From contig JADFMW010000068.1 in assembly GCA_022563655.1 (NCBI GenBank), forward strand, positions 1 to 10,948: a stretch of DNA of 10,948 bases, written 5' to 3'. The notes under the pieces were generated by a model. It made no database searches, had not been told where the DNA came from, and was given only the letters and a program-made list of their open reading frames with translations. Numbering within the stretch: the first letter of the stretch is position 1; each line of letters begins with the position of its first letter. Of this stretch, positions 5,157 to 10,948 are shown piece after piece. Source of the stretch: Pseudomonadota bacterium. Lineage in GTDB: Bacteria > Pseudomonadota > Alphaproteobacteria > JAAXGF01. Both the position numbers and the translations under genes were made by a program.

Positions 5157-5534
5157 ATGGCCCATATCCTGATCGCCGAAGACGAAGACCCGACGCGCGA
5201 GTTCCTGACCCGCGCGCTCGTCCATGAGGGCCACCAGATCACCGCCGTAGCCGACGGCGGCGAGGCGCTCGAGGCCTTGCAGGCGGCGACCTTCGATCTC
5301 CTGCTCACCGACATCGTGATGCCGCAGCTCGACGGCATCGCGCTCGCGCTGAAGGTGACCAAGGACTTCCCCGACCTCAGGATCGTGCTGATGACCGGCT
5401 ACGCCGACGAGCATGCGCGCGCCCACAACCTAGACGCGCTGGTCCACAAAGTCGTCAGCAAGCCGTTCAGCATGGTCGAGATCTGCGCCGCGGTGAAGGC
5501 GGTGCTCGCCGCGCCGGCGCGGCCCTCGGGCTAG
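5157..5534 (+). CDS. cpdR: Single-domain response regulator, CpdR-like
   Basis: This 125-residue protein is a receiver domain with no output domain. Acid-pocket residues are E8 and D9, the phospho-acceptor is D52 (LLLTDIVMP), the switch threonine is T80 (MTGYA) and the conserved lysine is K102 (SKPF). The block LLLTDIVMPQLDGIALA is close to what is known of CpdR, the Caulobacter adaptor. Unphosphorylated CpdR primes ClpXP for polar localisation and for degrading cell-cycle substrates, and the ChpT phosphotransferase controls it. Assignment to CpdR rather than another single-domain receiver is inference from length, motif similarity and alphaproteobacterial context. It begins four bases after the hpt stop and lacks an obvious Shine-Dalgarno sequence, so it may depend on translational coupling. 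Its stop codon overlaps that of the convergent DUF4175 gene. No kinase gene is nearby. Confidence 0.85.
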   Translation: MAHILIAEDEDPTREFLTRALVHEGHQITAVADGGEALEALQAATFDLLLTDIVMPQLDGIALALKVTKDFPDLRIVLMTGYADEHARAHNLDALVHKVVSKPFSMVEICAAVKAVLAAPARPSG

Positions 5535-7948
5535 AACCGCCGCAGCAGGCGTCGGATGTAGTCGCGTTCTAGCGCCGGGCGATCGAAGTCGTTGGCGCGA
5601 CGGTAAAGCTCCTCGAGGATCGCGCGGCTGCGCTGCACGTCGGCCTCGTCGGGCACCCGGGTCCGGCCGTCGTCAGTGTAACCGCGGCCAGGAGCGTTTC
5701 TGCCCAGCGGGTCGCGCGCGCCGCCGAACAGGCCGAGGAAGTTTGACGGCTGCGGCGAACCCTGACCAAGCTGGCGCAAGAGCCCCTCGATCATCGCCTG
5801 CGCCCCTTGCTGCATCTGGTCGATGGCCTCGCTCTGCGGCCCGACGGCTTGGCCCGGCAGGTTTTGCCCAAGCGCCCGTCCGGCCTCGCGCATCGCCTGC
5901 TCGGCCCGGCCGAGGGGACGGGGAATGGGTATGCCTGTCTCGGACCACCCGCGCATCACCTCGCCAAGGCCGCGGCGCAACTCCTGCTGCCGGGCGCCCC
6001 CCGACCGATCGTCGTCGCGCGGCTGGCCGGCGCCCTGTGCCCGCCGGAACGTCTGATCGAGCAGTTCCTGCTGTTGCTCGATCAGCCGCCCGAGGTCGCG
6101 CAGCATCGCATCGCCCTGAGTCAGGTCCTGCTGCGCCGGGAAGCCGCCGAGGCGGATGTTCTCGAGCGCTTGCTGGATCTGGGAAAGAAGCTGGCGGGCG
6201 GCGTCCCGGGCGCCGATGCGGGACAGCTCGCGCACCCGCTCGATCAGGTCGACAAGATCGTCGCGCCGCAGCGCCTGCAGCAATTGCCCCTCCAGGCCCG
6301 TAGCGAAGGCCTGCTGCTCCATCGCCCGCGCGACGAGGGCGTCGAGGAACTCGTCCAGCGCCGCGAGCAGCGCGTCGGTCAGCCGTTCGATCTCTTCGTC
6401 GGGGGCCTCGCCGGCGAGCGCGTCGAGCAGCGCCTGCTGCGCCTCGCGCAGGTCCCGTTCGGCGAGCGCCAGCGGCCCTTCCTCGATGGTCAGCGCGAGG
6501 TCCCACAAGAGGTCCTGGATCTCCGCTGTCGCCTTTGCCGAGTCGTCGTAGAGCAGTCGCCAGCGGGCCACGCGCAGCGCCAGGAAGACTGTTAAGTCCT
6601 CGAAGAATTTCTGCGGCTCGCGCGAGATCTCGTACAACGCAAGGCTCACTTCGACCCGCTTCGTGGGGTCGAGCGTCAGCGCCTTGCGCTGCTCGATCAC
6701 CGCGCGCGCGACCGGATGGTTGAAGATGCGCTCGGGCAGCACCGTGGCCACGGCATCGCTGGCCCCGCTCTGGCCGACCGCGTCGACCGCGCCGAGGGTG
6801 ATGGTCACCGGCAGCCCCGCCCAGGGGTGCGACGTGAGGTCGTGAAAGCTGATCTCGCGGGCGCTCGTGGCGCCCACCCGCGGCAGCGGGGGATCGACGG
6901 TAAACGACTGGCCGGGATCGTCGGCGCGGCGGATGGTTGCCTCGATCGAAGCGAGGCCGTAGTCGTCCTCGGCCAGGTAATCGAGCCTGAGCGCCGCGCG
7001 ATGGGTCCGTGCCGGCGGCGCGGCGAACTCAATCACCGGCGGCTTATCGGCGATCACCGAGAGCGGCCAGGCGGCCAGCTCGTCGGCGCCCTGAACGACC
7101 GCGAGCCGGCGTCCCTTGGTCAGAGTCGTGCGCAGCTCGTAGTTGGCCCCCTCGACGGTCGTAAACGGAATCTGTTCGTCGCCGATCTCGAGGCGCGGCA
7201 CGGCGCGGCCGCCGCGCACCCGGGCGAGCACGACGCTGCCGCTCGGCACCGTCACCTCGGCGGGTTGCAGCGCAGGCTCGGCGCGGGGACCGGTGGCGAG
7301 GAACACCGGCGGCGCCCCGGTGTAGGCCGGCGGAGTGATCCACAGGTCAAGCTCGGCCGGGCCGCCACCGCCGAGGCCCGACAAGTCGGGCTGGAACGCG
7401 CGCGCCAGACGGCTCGCGCCGTCGCCGCCGGCGGCGGTGGCGGCGACGATCAGGACCAGCAGCAGGACCGCGCGCAGGGCCAGCGGATCGCGGCTGGCCA
7501 GGCCCGGCGAGGCGACGCCGACGCGCAGCCGCCGCGCCGCCCGCGCCATGCGCTCGAGGTGCGCCCCCCACACGCGCTCCGCCGTGCGGTCTCCGGGCGC
7601 CGCCGCGGGCCGGTCGCCGAGCGCGCCGAGCGGCCGGTGCTCAAGGCCGCTCGCCCGCTCGATGCGGCGGATGGCCTCCGCTTCGGTCGGCGCTCTGATG
7701 CGCGTGGCGGCGCGCCCCAGGGCGCCGACAAAGGCGGCGCCGAACAGCGCCAACAGCGCCGCGTGCAGCCAGCCGGGCATGAGCGTCCACGGGTCGAACA
7801 GCGCGGCGGCGAGGAACAGCCCGGCGATAAGCGTTGCGGGCCATAGCGCCGGCCACAGCCGCTCCCACGCCAGCGCCGCGCGGGCGAGCCAGACGCGCCG
7901 CCGCAGGGCCGCGGCGGCGGCGGCGATCGGACCGGTGCGGCGGCTCAT
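5531..7948 (-). CDS. DUF4175/TIGR02302 family large membrane protein
   Basis: This 805-residue protein is of unknown function. Two transmembrane helices (about 33-51 and 59-79) and a third (156-174) precede a beta-rich region that starts with DLWITPPAYTG (about 205-215). Beyond about residue 450 it becomes a long helical, Gln/Glu/Arg-rich region with coiled-coil character, for example IEQQQELLDQ, QMQQGAQAMIEGLL. A Gly/Pro-rich flexible stretch follows, then a closing block ending LERDYIRRLLRRF that is characteristic of the family. Most of the protein is probably periplasmic. The ATG at 7948 overlaps the lysA stop (ATGA). Longer open frames reaching 9280 run through lysA in the wrong frame. 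A structural or scaffolding role in the envelope is inference from architecture and from neighbours (lptM, ftsEX). Its stop overlaps that of the response regulator. Confidence 0.85.
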   Translation of the reverse strand: MSRRTGPIAAAAAALRRRVWLARAALAWERLWPALWPATLIAGLFLAAALFDPWTLMPGWLHAALLALFGAAFVGALGRAATRIRAPTEAEAIRRIERASGLEHRPLGALGDRPAAAPGDRTAERVWGAHLERMARAARRLRVGVASPGLASRDPLALRAVLLLVLIVAATAAGGDGASRLARAFQPDLSGLGGGGPAELDLWITPPAYTGAPPVFLATGPRAEPALQPAEVTVPSGSVVLARVRGGRAVPRLEIGDEQIPFTTVEGANYELRTTLTKGRRLAVVQGADELAAWPLSVIADKPPVIEFAAPPARTHRAALRLDYLAEDDYGLASIEATIRRADDPGQSFTVDPPLPRVGATSAREISFHDLTSHPWAGLPVTITLGAVDAVGQSGASDAVATVLPERIFNHPVARAVIEQRKALTLDPTKRVEVSLALYEISREPQKFFEDLTVFLALRVARWRLLYDDSAKATAEIQDLLWDLALTIEEGPLALAERDLREAQQALLDALAGEAPDEEIERLTDALLAALDEFLDALVARAMEQQAFATGLEGQLLQALRRDDLVDLIERVRELSRIGARDAARQLLSQIQQALENIRLGGFPAQQDLTQGDAMLRDLGRLIEQQQELLDQTFRRAQGAGQPRDDDRSGGARQQELRRGLGEVMRGWSETGIPIPRPLGRAEQAMREAGRALGQNLPGQAVGPQSEAIDQMQQGAQAMIEGLLRQLGQGSPQPSNFLGLFGGARDPLGRNAPGRGYTDDGRTRVPDEADVQRSRAILEELYRRANDFDRPALERDYIRRLLRRF

Positions 7949-9261
7949 GCCGCCCCCCGCCTGCCCACGGTCGCCCGCCCAGGCGCCCGTCCGGGCGTCT
8001 CGACCAGCCAGTCGGGCATGTGCTCCGCCGCCACGGTCTCGTCGAAGCTCGGCCGGCGGCGCACCACCGCGTAGGCCGAGCCCTTGACCAGCACCTCGGG
8101 CGTCAGCGGACGGGCGTTGTAGCTCGAGGCCATGACCGCGCCATACGCGCCCGCCGTGCGGATCGCGAGCAAATCGCCCGCCGCGACGGGCGGCAGGGGC
8201 CGGTTCTTGGTGAATGAGTCGGCGCTCTCGCACACCGGACCGACGACGTCGACCGGCGCCCGGGCCGCCTCCGGCAGCGGCTCGGTCACCGGCTCGATGG
8301 CGTGCTGGGCGTCGTAGAGCGCCGGGCGCAACAGGTCGTTCATCGCCGCGTCGACGACGACGAACGTGTGCCCACCGGCTTCCTTGACGTCGAGCACCCG
8401 CGTGACCAGCACTCCGGCGTTGCCGACGAGCACGCGGCCGGGCTCGAGCAGCAGCCGGCAGCCGAGCCCGGAGACGGCGCGCTTCGCCACCGCGGCGTAG
8501 GCCTCCGGATCGGGCGGCGTCTCGTCGGTGTAGCGGATGCCCAGGCCGCCGCCGAGGTCGAGCCGCTCGATCGCGTGGCCGTCGGCGCGCAGCGTCCGCG
8601 CGAGGTCGGCCATGCGCCCGAACGCGGCCTCGAACGGGGCGAGATCGGTGAGCTGCGAGCCGATGTGCACGGCAAGCCCGACGAGATCGACAGCGGGCAG
8701 CGTCGCCGCGCGGGCGGCCGCGGCGGGGGCTTGTGCGATCGGGATGCCGAACTTGGTGGCGCGCGTGCCGGTGGTGATCTTGCCGTGGGTGCGGGCGTCG
8801 ACGTCGGGATTGATGCGCAGCGCCACCGGCGCGCGGGCGCCCGCCGCCGCCGCCAGCTCGCTCAGCGCATCGAGCTCGGCCACCGACTCGACGTTGAACT
8901 GGAGGATGGCGGCGTCGAGCCCGAGCGCCATCTCGTCGCGCGTCTTGCCGACGCCCGAGAACACGATGCGCTCGGCCGGCACGCCGGCGGCGAGCGCGCG
9001 CCGCAGCTCGCCGCCGGAGACGACGTCGGCGCCGGCGCCGAGCTCCGCGAGGGTGCGCACCACGGCAAGGTTCGAGTTGGCCTTGAGCGAGTAGCACACG
9101 GTCGCCGGGGCATCGGCGAAGGCGGCGGTGAAGACCCGGTAATGGCGCTCGATCGTCGCCGTCGAATAGCAGTAGAACGGCGTCCCGACCGCCTCGGCGA
9201 TGTCCTTGAGCGCCACGTCTTCGGCGTGGAGCGCGCCGTCGCGGTAGTCGAAGTGGTTCAC
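7945..9261 (-). CDS. lysA: Diaminopimelate decarboxylase
   Basis: This 438-residue PLP enzyme decarboxylates meso-diaminopimelate to lysine, the last step of the pathway that also supplies DAP to peptidoglycan. The PLP lysine is K60 in CYSLKANSN. Other motifs are HIGSQ (H199), the phosphate-binding DLGGGLGIRY (235-244), EPGR (273-276), the catalytic cysteine C344 in GPVCESAD, and GAYGAVMASSYNARP (371-385). The start is GTG 9261-9259, giving (M)NHFDYRDGALHAEDV, the usual N-terminus. It overlaps the lptM stop as GTGA. An upstream in-frame ATG at 9360 would run through lptM in another frame and is rejected. The C-terminal 20 residues are basic and unconserved. The stop overlaps the DUF4175 start. 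Confidence 0.95.
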   Translation of the reverse strand: MNHFDYRDGALHAEDVALKDIAEAVGTPFYCYSTATIERHYRVFTAAFADAPATVCYSLKANSNLAVVRTLAELGAGADVVSGGELRRALAAGVPAERIVFSGVGKTRDEMALGLDAAILQFNVESVAELDALSELAAAAGARAPVALRINPDVDARTHGKITTGTRATKFGIPIAQAPAAAARAATLPAVDLVGLAVHIGSQLTDLAPFEAAFGRMADLARTLRADGHAIERLDLGGGLGIRYTDETPPDPEAYAAVAKRAVSGLGCRLLLEPGRVLVGNAGVLVTRVLDVKEAGGHTFVVVDAAMNDLLRPALYDAQHAIEPVTEPLPEAARAPVDVVGPVCESADSFTKNRPLPPVAAGDLLAIRTAGAYGAVMASSYNARPLTPEVLVKGSAYAVVRRRPSFDETVAAEHMPDWLVETPGRAPGRATVGRRGAA

Positions 9262-9419
9262 GCCGACAGCGCCCCAACACGCGCGATGGGCGCGGCGGGC
9301 GCGACGGGCGCCTCGACGCGGTTCGTCGGAGGCGCCCTGAGATCGCCCTTCTTGCCGCACGCCGAGAGCCCGCCCAAGAGCAGGGCGGCGAGGGCGACGA
9401 CGACGAGCGCGCGCCTCAC
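9258..9419 (-). CDS. lptM: LptM-type small lipoprotein
   Basis: This 53-residue protein has a signal peptide of the form MRRALVVVALAALLLGG and a lipobox LSAC (18-21). It is followed by GKKGDLRAP, the CGKKGxL pattern of the small lipoprotein encoded beside lysA in many proteobacteria (YifL/LptM). In E. coli LptM helps the outer-membrane LPS translocon protein LptD to mature. The same role here is inferred. Processing would leave a 33-residue lipidated peptide rich in proline, alanine and valine. The start is GTG 9419-9417, with GGGAG eight bases upstream. It overlaps the argH stop as GTGA, and its own stop overlaps the lysA GTG in the same way. Its small size and GTG start make it easy to miss. 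Confidence 0.88.
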   Translation of the reverse strand: MRRALVVVALAALLLGGLSACGKKGDLRAPPTNRVEAPVAPAAPIARVGALSA

Positions 9420-10834
9420 AGGAACCGCTCCCGGGCCCGGGCCGCCGCCGCGCGCACCCGATCGGGCGCGGTGCCGCCGAAGCTCGTGCGGCTGGCGACG
9501 GCGCGCTCGACCGCGAGGACCTCGCGGATCGTCTTATCGATGCGCGGCTCGACCTCGCGCAGCGCCTTGAGCGGCAGGTCGGCGAGACGCACGCCGCGCG
9601 CCTCGGCGAGGCCGACGATGCGCGCGGCGGCGTGGTGGGCGTCGCGGAACGGCACGTCCAGGCGCCGCACCAGCCAGTCGGCGAGGTCGGTGGCGGTGGC
9701 GTAGCCCGCCTCGGCGGCGGCGCGCATCGCCTCTGCGTTCACGGTCATGTCCGCGATCATGCCCGTCATCGCGCGCACGCACAAAGAAAGGCTGTCGGCG
9801 GCGTCGAACAGCGGCTCCTTGTCCTCCTGCAGGTCCTTGCCGTAGCTCAGCGCCAGGCCCTTCATGGTCACCAGCAGCGCCACCAGCGCGCCGACGATGC
9901 GTCCGGTCTTGCCGCGCACCAGCTCGGCGGCGTCGGGATTGCGCTTCTGCGGCATGATCGACGAGCCCGAGGTGAACGCGTCCGAGAGCGTGACGAACCC
10001 GAACTGGGCGCTCGACCACATGACGATCTCCTCGGCAAGGCGCGAGAGGTGGACGGCGCCCAGCGCCGCCGCCGAGAGAAACTCGACGACGAAATCGCGG
10101 TCGGAGACGGCGTCCATCGAGTTGGCGGCGGGCCGGTCGAAGCCGAGCGCGCGGGCGGTCGCCTCGCGGTCGATCGGAAACGAGGTGCCGGCAAGCGCCG
10201 CGGCGCCCAGGGGGCATTCGTTGAGGCGCTTGCGGCAGTCCGCCGCGCGGCCGCGGTCGCGCCCGAACATCTCGACGTAGGCCAGGAGGTGGTGGCCGAA
10301 GGTCACCGGCTGGGCCGGCTGCAGGTGGGTCAGGCCGGGCATCACCGTTGCCGCGTGGCGCTCGGCCTGGTCGATCAGCGCCGCCTGCAGCCCGACGAGC
10401 TCGCCGTCGAGCCGGTCGATCGCGTCGCGCAGCCACAGGCGCAAATCGGTCGCCACCTGGTCGTTGCGCGAGCGCCCCGTATGCAGGCGCCCGGCGGCGT
10501 CGCCGATGATCTCCTTCAGGCGCGCCTCGACGTTCATGTGAATGTCCTCGAGCGCCGTGTCGAACGCCAGCTCGCCGCGCTCGATCTGGCGCCGGATGCG
10601 ATCGAGGCCGGAGAGGATCGCGGCGCCGTCCTCGCTTGTCACGATGCCTTGCGCCACCAGCATCGTGCAGTGCGCCCTGGAGCCGGCGATGTCCTGGGCG
10701 TAGAGCCGCTTGTCGAAGCCGATCGAGGCGTTGATCTCTTCCATCACCCCGGCGGGGCGCGCGGCGAAGCGCCCGCCCCAGGTCGGGTTCGTGTCCTCGT
10801 CGTCGGACGCGGCCGTGCTCGCCTTGTCGCTCAT
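9416..10834 (-). CDS. argH: Argininosuccinate lyase
   Basis: This 472-residue cytoplasmic enzyme of the fumarase/aspartase superfamily catalyses the last step of arginine synthesis, splitting argininosuccinate into arginine and fumarate. It shows NPTWGGRF (16-23), HTGRSRNDQ (118-126), GLTHLQPAQP (167-176, with H170), and the superfamily signature GSSIMPQKRNP (290-300), whose S291 lies in the catalytic flexible loop. YGKDLQEDKEP (331-341) follows. The length is close to that of E. coli ArgH. The start is the ATG at 10834, with a G-rich GGGGGCTGG just upstream. A further in-frame ATG at 10933 would add 33 unrelated residues through the probable promoter. The gene heads a four-gene overlapping cluster with lptM, lysA and DUF4175. 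Confidence 0.95.
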   Translation of the reverse strand: MSDKASTAASDDEDTNPTWGGRFAARPAGVMEEINASIGFDKRLYAQDIAGSRAHCTMLVAQGIVTSEDGAAILSGLDRIRRQIERGELAFDTALEDIHMNVEARLKEIIGDAAGRLHTGRSRNDQVATDLRLWLRDAIDRLDGELVGLQAALIDQAERHAATVMPGLTHLQPAQPVTFGHHLLAYVEMFGRDRGRAADCRKRLNECPLGAAALAGTSFPIDREATARALGFDRPAANSMDAVSDRDFVVEFLSAAALGAVHLSRLAEEIVMWSSAQFGFVTLSDAFTSGSSIMPQKRNPDAAELVRGKTGRIVGALVALLVTMKGLALSYGKDLQEDKEPLFDAADSLSLCVRAMTGMIADMTVNAEAMRAAAEAGYATATDLADWLVRRLDVPFRDAHHAAARIVGLAEARGVRLADLPLKALREVEPRIDKTIREVLAVERAVASRTSFGGTAPDRVRAAAARARERFL

Positions 10835-10861
10835 GCGCCAGCCCCCGACAGGATGGACGGA

Positions 10862-10948
10862 ATGATGCGAAACATCGCAGTTGCCGTGGAACGGATCGCC
10901 GCGGCCGTCATTGTGACGGCATTCATCGCGCAATCAAGCGTTTCGTCC
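10862..10948 (+). CDS. Possible N-terminus of a divergent membrane or exported protein, partial
   Basis: An open frame begins with tandem ATGs at 10862 and 10865, preceded by GGACGGA, and stays open to the right window edge. An ATG at 10853 is also in frame. From the first tandem ATG the product reads MMRNIAVAVERIAAAVIVTAFI followed by AQSSVSS. This resembles a membrane anchor or signal peptide, though a glutamate interrupts the hydrophobic run. In several alphaproteobacteria a TlpA-like thioredoxin is divergent from argH, which is one possible identity, but no such motif is visible here. The space to argH is under 30 bp, so the two genes would have overlapping promoters. It may be a chance frame. 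Confidence 0.3.
   Translation, partial: MMRNIAVAVERIAAAVIVTAFIAQSSVSS
10904..10920. repeat. 17-bp interrupted palindrome upstream of argH
   Basis: GCCGTCA (10904-10910), TTG, and TGACGGC (10914-10920) form a perfect palindrome with 7-bp arms around the candidate argH -10 element. Its size and position suit a dimeric repressor operator. It does not resemble a known ArgR box. It could also form an RNA hairpin if transcription starts further upstream. Confidence 0.5.
10910..10937 (-). promoter_or_regulatory. Candidate argH promoter
   Basis: On the minus strand, TTGATT (10937-10932) is followed after 16 bases by CACAAT (10915-10910), roughly 75 bases before the argH ATG. The -10 matches TATAAT at four of six positions. 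It is the best candidate in the 114 bases available, but it is weak and lies close to the window edge. Confidence 0.3.

Noticed and set aside
7949..9280. N-terminal extension of the DUF4175 gene to 1249 residues
   Set aside because: The extra sequence is the wrong frame of lysA, rich in Arg. The ATG at 7948, overlapping the lysA stop, gives a protein of normal family length.
8302..9570. 422-residue open frame on the plus strand opposite lysA, lptM and argH
   Set aside because: The protein is low-complexity Arg/Gly/Ala with no domain, opposite three well-supported genes. It is a typical GC-rich shadow frame. The same holds for the frame at 6716-7846.

Overview
The window is a GC-rich bacterial chromosome segment with dense gene packing. 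Gene content and order point to an alphaproteobacterium, perhaps a Rhodospirillales-like lineage: argH-lptM-lysA-DUF4175 beside a CpdR-like receiver, hpt, an MJ0042/DUF3426 protein and ftsE-ftsX-DUF218-plsC. The taxonomic call is inference from synteny and protein character. No mobile element, CRISPR array, tRNA or rRNA is visible.

Layout from left to right. (1) Positions 1-532, minus: the N-terminal 177 residues of an adenosylcobalamin-dependent (class II) ribonucleotide reductase, nrdJ, running off the left edge. (2) Positions 533-747: a gene-free, relatively AT-rich stretch with a near-consensus sigma70 promoter for nrdJ, three 13-bp tandem repeats at the predicted transcription start, two hairpins in the leader, GANTC sites and DnaA-box-like 9-mers. 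(3) Positions 748-3755, minus: ftsE-ftsX-DUF218-plsC, covering cell division, an envelope protein and phospholipid synthesis. (4) Positions 3756-3911: a divergent intergenic region. (5) Positions 3912-5534, plus: MJ0042 zinc-ribbon/DUF3426 membrane protein, hpt (purine salvage) and a CpdR-like single-domain response regulator. (6) Positions 5531-10834, minus: argH, lptM, lysA and a DUF4175/TIGR02302 membrane protein, each junction being a 4-bp start/stop overlap. The last gene meets the response regulator tail to tail at one shared CTAG. (7) Positions 10835-10948: the upstream region of argH, with a perfect interrupted palindrome and a possible divergent partial ORF.

Functionally the window joins arginine and lysine synthesis (argH, lysA) with envelope and division functions (lptM, DUF4175, ftsEX, DUF218, plsC), nucleotide supply (hpt, nrdJ) and a likely cell-cycle regulator (CpdR-like). 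Most of this is a conserved housekeeping neighbourhood. The most interesting sequence is the nrdJ control region, where DnaA-box-like sites, GANTC (CcrM-type) sites and an unexplained triple repeat surround one promoter. This suggests, without proving it, that dNTP synthesis is tied to the replication cycle.

The 53-codon lptM gene is easily missed because it starts with GTG and is very short. Several longer reading frames have wrong upstream extensions. Starts were corrected for plsC, the DUF218 gene, ftsE (TTG), hpt, DUF4175, lysA (GTG) and argH.
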